Source: Butyricicoccus pullicaecorum
Lineage (GTDB): Bacteria > Bacillota > Clostridia > Oscillospirales > Butyricicoccaceae
NCBI GenBank assembly: GCA_018365995.1
Contig: JAGZIY010000001.1
Coordinates: 201,994 to 265,993, forward strand
Direction of reading: 5' to 3'
DNA: 64,000 bases
Shown in pieces: positions 16,485 to 24,325 of the stretch. The number at the start of each line of letters is the position of its first letter. The stretch's first letter is position 1. Position numbers and translations under genes: made by a program. The notes under the pieces are model-generated. The model searched no databases. It was not told the DNA's origin and saw only the letters and a program-made list of their open reading frames with translations.

Positions 16485-16769
16485 TTATTCCAACAACTCC
16501 GGATGAATTTCCTGATCGTCCACAATTCCAACCACGGTGGCGTCTACTGGTGTGTTCATATCCCCTACGGCACTGCGCGCCGAACTTCCGTTTACGATAA
16601 TGACACGTTCCCCAACGCCGGCGCCGATAGTATCGGCGGCAATCATGGGCACTTTATCATTTTTCCCGTCCACGATGTTGATAGGCTGTACCACAAGCAG
16701 CTTCAATCCGTTCAGGCTCTCTTCCTTTCGGGTGGACCAGATATTTCCAATTACTTTTGCAATTCTCAT
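16485..16769 (-). CDS. eutN: BMC pentamer vertex protein EutN
   Basis: A 94-residue EutN/CcmL-fold protein (MRIAKVIGNIWSTRKEESL, GAGVGERVIIVNGSSAR, VVGIVDD). Such proteins form pentamers that cap the vertices of the icosahedral microcompartment shell. Length and motifs are typical. It ends 15 bases before the PduS-like gene. Confidence 0.95.
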   Translation of the reverse strand: MRIAKVIGNIWSTRKEESLNGLKLLVVQPINIVDGKNDKVPMIAADTIGAGVGERVIIVNGSSARSAVGDMNTPVDATVVGIVDDQEIHPELLE

Positions 16770-16783
16770 TTCAACTCACCTAT

Positions 16784-17545
16784 CTATTGTTCGTCGCGAA
16801 TAATCGCAACCTCTCGCGCCTGTGCATAGTCGCGTGCAAGGTCAGTTAAAATGGACTTTGCACCAATGTGTACTGCACACACGGTTCTGTCATAGACCAG
16901 ACTCAGATCCCGCTCGGTGATGACACGCTTGGAAATCGTGACCTCACAGCCCGTACTTTTGGACGGAGCCGGGCAGCAGGGTGTCTCCTGCACAGCCGCA
17001 GTCTCTGGGGTCTGCGCCACCGGAGCGGACACCTCGCCGGAAAGGATTGCGTCCTCCAAGGTATCGCTCGGACAAATCATGATTCCGCACTGCTGGAGCA
17101 GTCTCAGCTTTTCGAGCATCATCTGATAATAGGCGGACGGGGCAGTTTCGGCATACCGGAACAGTTCGACTGCCTCTTGCGGAACAAAAATTTTCTTGCC
17201 CCGCAGGATTGCCTTTTGTGCCAGCGCGGTAAACGGCGTATCACACAGACCACCGGCAAGACGTGCAAGCACATCATTGGTCAAGTCAAAGAGAATGACC
17301 GCCTCATAATCACCGATTTCGACCTGATACTCCTTGAGCAGCGCACAGTCTGTACGGTAATACTCCAAAAGCTGTTCACTTTCCAGTACGGTATGGCAGA
17401 TGGTACCGTGTTCCTGCGTCAAGATGAGAAGCCCGGGCTTGGAGCATAAGGCAGGCTCCTGCACCGCTGGTGTTTCCTGTGTATCTGCTTCTATTTTTTG
17501 CGCAACTCGCTTCACGATTTCATCAACCAAAGCATTAAAGTCCAT
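16784..17545 (-). CDS. eut-operon protein of unknown function with encapsulation-type helix
   Basis: About 253 residues. The N-terminus (MDFNALVDEIVKRVAQKIEA) is an amphipathic helix like cargo-targeting peptides of microcompartments, followed by a Pro/Thr/Glu-rich linker. A mixed alpha/beta body (YEAVILFDLTNDVLARLAGG, AILRGKKIFVPQEAVELF) resembles a flavoprotein-like fold. A second low-complexity stretch near residue 190 with several Cys (CCPAPSKSTGC) precedes the C-terminal part. Related proteins of unknown role occur in Firmicutes eut operons. The start at 17545 follows AAAGGAGGGG; a longer start would overlap eutJ. Confidence 0.65.
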   Translation of the reverse strand: MDFNALVDEIVKRVAQKIEADTQETPAVQEPALCSKPGLLILTQEHGTICHTVLESEQLLEYYRTDCALLKEYQVEIGDYEAVILFDLTNDVLARLAGGLCDTPFTALAQKAILRGKKIFVPQEAVELFRYAETAPSAYYQMMLEKLRLLQQCGIMICPSDTLEDAILSGEVSAPVAQTPETAAVQETPCCPAPSKSTGCEVTISKRVITERDLSLVYDRTVCAVHIGAKSILTDLARDYAQAREVAIIRDEQ

Positions 17546-17595
17546 TCTTTCCCCTCCTTTCGCTTTTTTCATTTGTAAAAATGATATAGTAGTTG

Positions 17596-18414
17596 TCAAA
17601 CAATACAGTTCATGGCAATGCCGGTTGGCGTGACAAGGAACGGGTCGGCGGGCTTGACCGTCCGAATTCCCGTTACCTTTTCAAAAATCTCCTCGATTCC
17701 CGTCAGACAGCAAGTCCCGCCGCACAGATAAATGGTATCGGCTGCGTCCTTGCTCACATAGCGGCTGACGATGGTAGACATCTTTTCGAGCACCGCCTTC
17801 ACGACCGGAAGAATTTCACGATGGCGTGCATAATCGAGCTTGATTTGCTCTGCCTCCTCGGTAGAAATATGATAGTTTCCTGCCAAGACCAGCGTAACAT
17901 GCGTGCCGCCCGTGGGTTCGTCCTCGATTTGAACCACCTTCCCGTCCTTGAGAATGGCAAGACCCGTGGTACCGCCGCCAATGTCCACAACGACACCGTC
18001 CTCGATTTGATAAATGGAGTTTGCAGCGCTTGGCTCATCAAGCACATTCGTCACCTCAAAGCCAGCACCCTCTGCTACATACTGATGGGTGCGAATACTG
18101 GATTCTGTACCAGCCGGCATTGCAATCGCGCAATTTACAAGCTCTGTACCCAGCCGCTCTTCCAGCTTGGCTTTGAGTGTGCGTACAATACGGGAGGCGC
18201 CCGGATAGTCCACCACAACACCGTCCTTCAGTACGCTTGCTGCCTGCTTTTCACAGGCAATCGGATTGTTCTCTTCATCGAGCACAACAATCACAATATA
18301 GGCAGTACCGAGATCCAGTCCAACCTTCAGCTTGTTGCTGACCGGCTGAAAGGTCTGCGTCTCGGACTGCTTGACGCGCTCCATATAAGCGTTTACACGC
18401 TCCAAATCCATCAT
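17596..18414 (-). CDS. eutJ: EutJ, Hsp70-like chaperone protein
   Basis: A 272-residue actin/Hsp70-fold ATPase with phosphate-1 motif VGLDLGTAYIVIV, VVDIGGGTTGLAIL and adenosine motif LCGGTCCLTGIEE. EutJ is thought to help folding or assembly of eut enzymes or shell, but its exact role is unknown. AAGGAAGG lies eight bases before the ATG. The length is normal. It sits between the PduL-like gene and the unknown cargo-like protein. Confidence 0.93.
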   Translation of the reverse strand: MMDLERVNAYMERVKQSETQTFQPVSNKLKVGLDLGTAYIVIVVLDEENNPIACEKQAASVLKDGVVVDYPGASRIVRTLKAKLEERLGTELVNCAIAMPAGTESSIRTHQYVAEGAGFEVTNVLDEPSAANSIYQIEDGVVVDIGGGTTGLAILKDGKVVQIEDEPTGGTHVTLVLAGNYHISTEEAEQIKLDYARHREILPVVKAVLEKMSTIVSRYVSKDAADTIYLCGGTCCLTGIEEIFEKVTGIRTVKPADPFLVTPTGIAMNCIV

Positions 18415-18453
18415 AGTCCATGCCTTCCTTTGCTCTAATTGAAACGGGGTCTG

Positions 18454-19065
18454 TTATTTTACGATTTTTCCCAGCGTGAAGCCGCTGACCATTGCCGCAT
18501 TTGCCTCATCAAAGTCAATGTGCATACGACAGCTGAATTTGTCGCTTACGCGAACAATCACATCTCGGAATGTGATAGGGCGCTCGGTCAAAACCTCAAC
18601 ACTGACATGTTGTTTGTCCTGAACACCCATGATTTCTGCCACCTCTGGTGTCAGATGCACATGACTATGTGCAATGATTGCACCCTCGTGAATCATAATC
18701 GAGCCGCATGGACCTTCAATGGTAATTGACCCAGAGCCTTTCACATCGCCCGATTCCCGCACCGGTGCCTGAACACCCAACTCCACGCAGTCGCTCTTTG
18801 AAAGTTCGACCTGTGTTTCCGGACGAACCGGACCCAGGATTGCCGTGCGCTCCTTGCGTCCCTTCGTTCCAATGATTGTGACACGTTCCTCTGACAGGAA
18901 CTGGCCGGGTTGGGACAGCGGGCGCTTTGGTGTGAGCGCCGCGCCCTTCCCAAACAATACCTCCAGATGCTTTTGCGTCAAATGGACATGACGCGCCGAC
19001 ACCTCAACCTCGACCAGACCGGCACGGGGAATTGCGTCCAGAACTGCTTTGATAATTTGTTCCAT
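18454..19065 (-). CDS. pduL: PduL-type phosphotransacetylase (EutD function)
   Basis: PduL converts acetyl-CoA to acetyl-phosphate, regenerating CoA inside the microcompartment. The zinc-binding histidines are clear in two PduL repeats: SARHVHLT near residue 23 and AHSHVHLT near residue 133. The N-terminal helix MEQIIKAVLDAI may serve for encapsulation. It belongs to the PduL family, not to the Pta-type EutD of Salmonella. It lies after eutT in the operon. With EutE it would provide the ATP-yielding branch. Confidence 0.93.
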   Translation of the reverse strand: MEQIIKAVLDAIPRAGLVEVEVSARHVHLTQKHLEVLFGKGAALTPKRPLSQPGQFLSEERVTIIGTKGRKERTAILGPVRPETQVELSKSDCVELGVQAPVRESGDVKGSGSITIEGPCGSIMIHEGAIIAHSHVHLTPEVAEIMGVQDKQHVSVEVLTERPITFRDVIVRVSDKFSCRMHIDFDEANAAMVSGFTLGKIVK

Positions 19066-19079
19066 GGCGTGGTCCCCTT

Positions 19080-19868
19080 TTACTTATACACACCCGCCAG
19101 ATACATGCACATCATAATGTGCAGTGCGCTCGACAGGCGATTGAGTTCCTCGATGATGTCCGGACGGGTGCATTTTTTGCCCTCACGAAAGGCGATATTG
19201 CCTGCAACCTCGGCTTCTCTTATGAGCGTCCGTGTCTGGTTGAGCAGCGCATAATCCTTGCCCATGGTATAATCCGGCAGCACCATCTGTTTGATTTTGA
19301 AAAATTTCATTGGGTCATGGGAGCGCTCACGCAGCTCTGCATGGGTCAGCCCAATAATCAAATCATTTGTAAATGGCTCCTCCAGCACGTCACAGCGCAT
19401 CATTTCGCGCAGGACACGGAGCACATCGCCAAGGTCGTCGATGAGTCTCACGCTGCCGCCTGCCTCATGGATACAAGCCTGTGCCAATACGATTTGTGCC
19501 TGTAAGCTGTCCAGCTTTCCACGGAACAAAATCCGCGGGTGATTTTTCTGCACCAGCACGTTTCCATATAAATGTGTCATATGTTCAGGCTTTTCCAGAA
19601 AGAATGCACCTGTTTCATAGTCAATGAACTTGGGCTTTGGCACCTCAGCGGCCATCTGTACATTTACCTCAGGCATTGGGGGCACTTCTGTCGCAACGAC
19701 AACAGGCGGCTTTTCACCGGGCTTAGCGATTTTAATCTTGCGCTGCTGCAAATACTCACGCGCTGCCGGAGAAAGAATTTTTCCTTCTGGAATATAATAA
19801 ATCTCCGGCTCTGACGCACGCAGCTCATCGCGCAGGATTGCTTCTGTGATGACCTTCAAACGATTCAC
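19080..19868 (-). CDS. eutT: EutT-like cobalamin adenosyltransferase
   Basis: A 262-residue protein. Residues about 1-85 start with KVITEAILRDEL and contain a Pro/Val-rich linker; residues 90-262 carry a Cob_adeno_trans-type helical bundle (DSLQAQIVLAQACIHEAGG, RVLREMMRCDVLEEPF, RPDIIEELNRLSSALHIMM). It should attach adenosyl from ATP to cob(I)alamin to supply EutBC. The Salmonella metal-binding CCxxC motif is not visible, so the enzyme may be of the metal-independent kind. It lies next to shell and PduL genes. Confidence 0.9.
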   Translation of the reverse strand: MNRLKVITEAILRDELRASEPEIYYIPEGKILSPAAREYLQQRKIKIAKPGEKPPVVVATEVPPMPEVNVQMAAEVPKPKFIDYETGAFFLEKPEHMTHLYGNVLVQKNHPRILFRGKLDSLQAQIVLAQACIHEAGGSVRLIDDLGDVLRVLREMMRCDVLEEPFTNDLIIGLTHAELRERSHDPMKFFKIKQMVLPDYTMGKDYALLNQTRTLIREAEVAGNIAFREGKKCTRPDIIEELNRLSSALHIMMCMYLAGVYK

Positions 19869-19896
19869 CCCCTAAAAGGTCGCTTCGACGGTTTTT

Positions 19897-20202
19897 TTAT
19901 AGCGGAGTTACGCTGCCCTTTCCGTCCAGAGAAGGCAGGATTGCTTCCACCTCGTCATGCGGACGCGGGATAACATGCACAGATAACAACTCGCCTACGC
20001 GCTCTGCCGCTGCTGCACCCGCATCGGTTGCCGCCTTGACCGCACCAACATCGCCGCGCACCATGACGGTCACCAGACCGCCGCCAACATGTACCTTACC
20101 AATGAGGGTTACATTTGCAGCCTTTACCATTGCGTCGGCTGCTTCAATCGAGCCAATGAGACCCTTTGTTTCAATCATACCCAGTGCTTGCATTACTGCC
20201 AT
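19897..20202 (-). CDS. eutM: BMC hexamer shell protein, EutM/PduA-like (copy 1)
   Basis: A 101-residue single-BMC-domain protein (MQALGMIETKGLIGSIEAAD, KVHVGGGLVTVMVRGDVGAV). It makes the flat hexamer tiles of the compartment shell; the KVHVGGG loop lines the pore. It is nearly identical in protein and DNA to the next gene upstream (20230-20511) up to residue 82, differing mainly at the C-terminal tail (HDEVEAILPSLDGKGS). The pair probably arose by recent duplication. Confidence 0.95.
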   Translation of the reverse strand: MAVMQALGMIETKGLIGSIEAADAMVKAANVTLIGKVHVGGGLVTVMVRGDVGAVKAATDAGAAAAERVGELLSVHVIPRPHDEVEAILPSLDGKGSVTPL

Positions 20203-20229
20203 TGTAGTTCGCTCCTTTCTGATATCCGC

Positions 20230-20511
20230 TTAGTTCAGTGTCGGCAGAATAAATTCTACCTCCTCGTGCGGACGCGGGATTACATGTACAGACAGCAGCT
20301 CGCCGACACGCTCTGCCGCTGCTGCACCCGCATCGGTTGCCGCCTTGACCGCACCGACATCGCCGCGCACCATAACGGTCACCAGACCGCCGCCAACATG
20401 TACCTTACCAATGAGGGTTACATTTGCAGCCTTTACCATTGCATCGGCTGCCTCAATAGAAGCAATGAGACCCTTTGTTTCAATCATACCCAGTGCCTGC
20501 ATTGTTGCCAT
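20230..20511 (-). CDS. eutM: BMC hexamer shell protein, EutM/PduA-like (copy 2)
   Basis: A 93-residue BMC-domain protein that is almost the same as the neighbour at 19897-20202; it has ASIEAAD where copy 1 has GSIEAAD and ends in EEVEFILPTLN. AAAGGAGG lies eight bases before the ATG at 20511; the longer in-frame start overlaps that site. It lies between eutE and copy 1. The two copies may make mixed shell facets. Confidence 0.95.
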   Translation of the reverse strand: MATMQALGMIETKGLIASIEAADAMVKAANVTLIGKVHVGGGLVTVMVRGDVGAVKAATDAGAAAAERVGELLSVHVIPRPHEEVEFILPTLN

Positions 20512-20564
20512 AGTTATTTCCTCCTTTATGTGGTGCTTTTGCCACACATTTGCTTAAAAGTATA

Positions 20565-22058
20565 TTATTTTACTGCCTGCATGCGTTCGATGATTTTTGC
20601 AACGATTTCATCGACCATCTTTGCGTCCATCATGGTTTCTGCGGCGCTTGTCGTTTCACAGATACCACCGGAGCAATCCGGTACACCGGCGCGGATTTCC
20701 TCGATTTCACGCAGTCCATACGCCACATAGCGGCGGTCGAGCAAATTCATCGGACCTACATTCTCGCTGGTTGCGCTGCCGCCGACTGCGCCGCAGCCCA
20801 GTGTGAGAGAGGGCATCAAGCCCGAGCTGGCACCGATGCCGCCCAACGCCGATGGGGTATTGACCATAAAGCGAGAAGCCGGAATCCGCTTTGCAAAATA
20901 ATCAACGATTTTGTCATCTTTGGTGTGCATAGAGAACGAATGTCCCTTGCCTTCATAATGTAAGATGGTGCAGCAGATATCACATACATCTTTATAGTCC
21001 GTGCCTGTATAGAACGCCAGAATGGGACCCAATTTCTCGTTTGAGTACGGGTGTCCGCGTCCTACGCCATCTTCGTCGGCAACGAGAACACGTGCGCTCT
21101 GCGGAACGTCCAGTCCGGCAAGCTGTGCAATGGTTTGTACGCTGCGTCCCACGATTTCAGGATTCATGGTTCCGTTTGCACGCAGGATAAATTTGCCAAG
21201 CTTTGCACGTTCTTCCGGATTTAAGAAGTACGCCCCCTGCTTTTCCATCTCTGCCTGAATTGCCGAGCGCATATCCGCATCACAAATCACAGACTGCTCA
21301 GAAGCGCAAATCGTACCATTGTCAAAGGTTTTGGAATCCATAATGCGCTTGACCGCAAGCGGAATATCCGCTGTGCGCTCGATATATGCCGGTCCATTGC
21401 CCGGTCCTACACCAATTGCCGGCGTGCCGGACGAGTAGGCTGCGCGTACCATTGCGCTGCCGCCCGTTGCCAAAATCATGGCAGTATCTGGGTGCTTCAT
21501 CAAATTGTCGGTTGCCTGCATGGTTGGAATGGTGATGCAGGATACCAAATCTTCGTTTCCGCCTGCCTCAGCAATTGCCTGCCGAATGACCTTAACCGTT
21601 TCCAAGATACAGCGCAAAGCACTTGGGTGCGGAGAAAATACGATTGCATTTCCGGCTTTGATGGCAATTTCAGCCTTAAACAATGCCGTAGAGGTTGGAT
21701 TGGTCGAAGGAATCAGACCCGCAATCACGCCAACCGGAACTGCAATGATACGGAGCTTCTTTTCCTCATCGCGTCCAATCTCTCCGATGGTTTTCATATC
21801 CTTGATGTATTCATATACGCCGCGGCTGGCAAATACATTCTTGATGACCTTATCATCTACGATACCAAATCCGGTATCTTCGTTTGCCATCTGTGCCAAT
21901 CTGCGCGCATTGCGCACGCCAGCGTTCGCAATCGAGCGAACGATGCGATCAACCTCCTCCTGCGATTTCTCCGCAAGCTCCTGCTGGGCTTTTTTTGCCG
22001 CACCAACCAGCTCGCGAACCTCCTGCATGGAGAGCAGGTCTTTATCATAAAGCTGCAT
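20565..22058 (-). CDS. eutE: CoA-acylating acetaldehyde dehydrogenase EutE
   Basis: EutE oxidises acetaldehyde to acetyl-CoA with NAD inside the compartment. The 497-residue protein has the aldehyde-dehydrogenase fold with NAD-binding IPSTNPTSTALFKAE, GVGPGNGPAYIE, and the catalytic cysteine in FDNGTICASEQ. The C-terminal helix MVDEIVAKIIERMQ resembles an encapsulation peptide, after a linker, so targeting is at the C-terminus here. The extended shell gene ends three bases upstream. Confidence 0.96.
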   Translation of the reverse strand: MQLYDKDLLSMQEVRELVGAAKKAQQELAEKSQEEVDRIVRSIANAGVRNARRLAQMANEDTGFGIVDDKVIKNVFASRGVYEYIKDMKTIGEIGRDEEKKLRIIAVPVGVIAGLIPSTNPTSTALFKAEIAIKAGNAIVFSPHPSALRCILETVKVIRQAIAEAGGNEDLVSCITIPTMQATDNLMKHPDTAMILATGGSAMVRAAYSSGTPAIGVGPGNGPAYIERTADIPLAVKRIMDSKTFDNGTICASEQSVICDADMRSAIQAEMEKQGAYFLNPEERAKLGKFILRANGTMNPEIVGRSVQTIAQLAGLDVPQSARVLVADEDGVGRGHPYSNEKLGPILAFYTGTDYKDVCDICCTILHYEGKGHSFSMHTKDDKIVDYFAKRIPASRFMVNTPSALGGIGASSGLMPSLTLGCGAVGGSATSENVGPMNLLDRRYVAYGLREIEEIRAGVPDCSGGICETTSAAETMMDAKMVDEIVAKIIERMQAVK

Positions 22059-22061
22059 AGA

Positions 22062-22685
22062 TTATTCCTCCTGTTCGCGTACCGCTTCGATCCGCGCGAT
22101 CAGTTCTTCTTTCTTCGCAAAACGAATTTCCTTACGCGACATTCCGGTTTCCAGCTTGCGTGCAACCGCACGCAGCTTGGAAACGGTCATTTTCCGCAGG
22201 TCGTCAGATGTGAGTGAGGACAGGTCAAGAGGGAATGTTTCCTCCTCACCGGCTCCCTCCTCAGACTCCTCAGGCTCCTCAAGCTCCTCAGACTCCATCT
22301 CCGCCAACTCCTGTGCGTCTGTCGGCAGCTTTTCCGAAGCTGCCGTATCCACAGACTGCTCTTCTTCGGCTGGCGCTTGCTGAGATAGGGGAAGCTTTGC
22401 CGCAGTCGGCTCAGGCTTTCGCGGGTCTAACATGCTTTCCACGTCCGCCGCCGGACGCGGGATTACATGAACCGAGAGCAATTCACCCACGCGCTCTGCC
22501 GCCGCTGCGCCCGCGTCGACTGCCGCCTTGACTGCGCCGACATCGCCGCACACCATGACTGTAACAAGACCGCCGCCGACCTGCGTTTTATTCATAAGGG
22601 TTACATTCGCTGCTTTGAGCATGGCATCGGCTGCTTCAATCGAGCCAATCAAACCACGGGTTTCAATCATACCCAGAGCATTCAT
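22062..22685 (-). CDS. BMC shell protein with acidic linker and SAP/Rho_N-like C-terminal domain
   Basis: Residues 1-85 are a BMC-H domain (MNALGMIETRGLIGSIEAAD, VMVCGDVGAV). An acidic Glu/Ser/Pro linker follows (about residues 95-150). The tail from about residue 155 (TSDDLRKMTVSKLRAVARKL, MSRKEIRFAKKEELIARI) has the helix-extended-helix look of SAP, HeH or Rho_N nucleic-acid-binding domains. EutK of enteric bacteria also joins a BMC domain to a C-terminal nucleic-acid-binding-like domain, but of another fold type. This may tether nucleic acid or cargo to the inner shell face. Confidence 0.85.
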   Translation of the reverse strand: MNALGMIETRGLIGSIEAADAMLKAANVTLMNKTQVGGGLVTVMVCGDVGAVKAAVDAGAAAAERVGELLSVHVIPRPAADVESMLDPRKPEPTAAKLPLSQQAPAEEEQSVDTAASEKLPTDAQELAEMESEELEEPEESEEGAGEEETFPLDLSSLTSDDLRKMTVSKLRAVARKLETGMSRKEIRFAKKEELIARIEAVREQEE

Positions 22686-22705
22686 GAGAATCCCTCCATT
22701 TCCCT

Positions 22706-22728
22706 GTGTGAGATGCTCATTCTCACAC
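22706..22728 (-). other. 8-bp hairpin between eutL and the extended shell gene
   Basis: GTGTGAGA (22706-22713) pairs with TCTCACAC (22721-22728) around a seven-base loop. No T run follows on either strand, so it is unlikely to terminate; it may protect or process the mRNA. Confidence 0.5.
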
Positions 22729-22740
22729 GAAAATCAGAGA

Positions 22741-23394
22741 TTACTCTGCTCTTGGATTATCTGCAACAAATTCAACCGCGGAAGCAAAGGCTTCACAAGC
22801 CGACTTGCAAGCAGACTGACTGCCGGTCAGCAGTGCGCCGCCAAAGTTGGTTTCCGACGGCGGAGCGTACAGAACACACATGCTGACATCTGCTGCCTTG
22901 AGCGCTGCATCGACACCGTACATTGCCTCCAGCGGTGGTGCAATGAGGTAAGCGAGCGCCTCTCCCTCTGCAATCCCTGCACCCTCGGACAGATAGGAGC
23001 CGGTACGGGAAATGCACTGTGCATAGTAAACAATGCTGTCGTCCTCATTTGCGGAAATGAAGTGTGCGACATTCTCCACCATATCAACAGCTGCCTGTAA
23101 GCCAGCCTTGACCTCAGCCGGATTGGGACCTGCCAAAATACCAATGAACTCACCTGCGAGCTTGGTATTTGCATTGGCTGCGCCTGCATAAAAGCTCTTT
23201 GCATAAACAACCTTTACATCTGCTTTCTTGGTCGCTTCATCAACTGCTGTATAGCCGACATCATCGCAGTCCGTGGTCAGCAGTGCGAGTGACTTCTGGT
23301 CAGGTGCCAGCCCCAGCTGCTTTGCAAGATCCGGCGAAACGTTTGGAATAATCTTAGATGACAGCACGCTTGCCTTTACGGGATCTCTTTTCAT
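22741..23394 (-). CDS. eutL: EutL tandem-BMC shell protein
   Basis: A 217-residue protein with two circularly permuted BMC domains, typical of EutL (IIPNVSPDLAKQLGL, LLTTDCDDVGYTAVDEATK, EFIGILAGPNPAEVKAGL). EutL trimers have a large central pore that can open and close, and known structures bind ethanolamine between subunits. It is placed between eutC and the extended shell gene. Confidence 0.95.
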   Translation of the reverse strand: MKRDPVKASVLSSKIIPNVSPDLAKQLGLAPDQKSLALLTTDCDDVGYTAVDEATKKADVKVVYAKSFYAGAANANTKLAGEFIGILAGPNPAEVKAGLQAAVDMVENVAHFISANEDDSIVYYAQCISRTGSYLSEGAGIAEGEALAYLIAPPLEAMYGVDAALKAADVSMCVLYAPPSETNFGGALLTGSQSACKSACEAFASAVEFVADNPRAE

Positions 23395-23410
23395 GTTCGT
23401 TTCCTCCCTA

Positions 23411-24310
23411 TTACAGTTTCAGGTCTGTGCCGCTGGCCTTCTTTTCCAGCATAATCTTGATAATTTCTGCGATATGCGCGCCTGCCTCAGATGGAATCGT
23501 GCCGTTTCTGTGAATATTCGAAACAACGGTACGGCGTGCCTCCGGCATTCCAACAGTTGCCTTGTACGCAATATAGGCAGACATCGATTCTGCTGTGATA
23601 AGACCCGGGCGTTCCCCGATGAGGGTGCAGGTGATATCTGCGCCCAGCAGCTCAGAAATCTCGTCCATGACACCAACGCGGCCGTACTTGACAAAGAACG
23701 GTGTGCCGGTCTCAATGTGATAGCCTTGCAGACCCTGCAAAATAGAGGGCAGCAAATCAGGGATATTGGCTGCAACGGCTGCCCCAGACAAGCCATCTGC
23801 CACATAAATTTGTACGGTTGGATTCTTCTTGCACTTTTCCTTCAGCTCTGCAACTGCCTCTGGGCTGAGCTTACGTCCAAGGTCCGGACGGGTCAGATAG
23901 GTGTCCTTGCTGTCGCACTGGGTCTGTACAATAAAGAGTCCCAATTCCTTTTCAATGAAGTCATGGTCAACGTCATTGAACACCGCATCTTGCGCAGCCG
24001 AATGTGCTGCACGGAACTGGAGCTGCGGATCTGTCTTATAGCGTGCCCCTGCCTTGCCAATTCCCAACCGGCAAGGTGCATTTGCCTTGAGCTCTGCATA
24101 TTCTTCGCCGTGCTCCGGATTTTTTACGAGATACTGCTTCCGGATATCTACCTCTGTGACATCTGGAATACAGCCTTCCTCCACAGCTGCGCCCGTCATC
24201 TGGCTGACAGCTGCCTGCACAGCGGGTGCAGCAGCGGCTGCTCCTTCTCCCGAAATATTCATTTCAGTCAGTACCTGCTCAATAATCGCCTTCAAATCCT
24301 TCTGGTCCAT
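23411..24310 (-). CDS. eutC: ethanolamine ammonia-lyase small subunit EutC
   Basis: EutC with EutB forms the adenosylcobalamin-dependent lyase that makes acetaldehyde and ammonia. The 299-residue protein has the family motifs ARYKTDPQLQFRAAHSAAQDAVF, LTRPDLGRKLS, VQIYVADGLSGAAV and GERPGLITAESMSAYIAYK. The N-terminal helix DLKAIIEQVLTEMNI and following Ala/Gly linker fit a microcompartment-targeting sequence. It follows eutB by 15 bases. Confidence 0.97.
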   Translation of the reverse strand: MDQKDLKAIIEQVLTEMNISGEGAAAAAPAVQAAVSQMTGAAVEEGCIPDVTEVDIRKQYLVKNPEHGEEYAELKANAPCRLGIGKAGARYKTDPQLQFRAAHSAAQDAVFNDVDHDFIEKELGLFIVQTQCDSKDTYLTRPDLGRKLSPEAVAELKEKCKKNPTVQIYVADGLSGAAVAANIPDLLPSILQGLQGYHIETGTPFFVKYGRVGVMDEISELLGADITCTLIGERPGLITAESMSAYIAYKATVGMPEARRTVVSNIHRNGTIPSEAGAHIAEIIKIMLEKKASGTDLKL

Positions 24311-24325
24311 ACTGTCTGCACCTCC

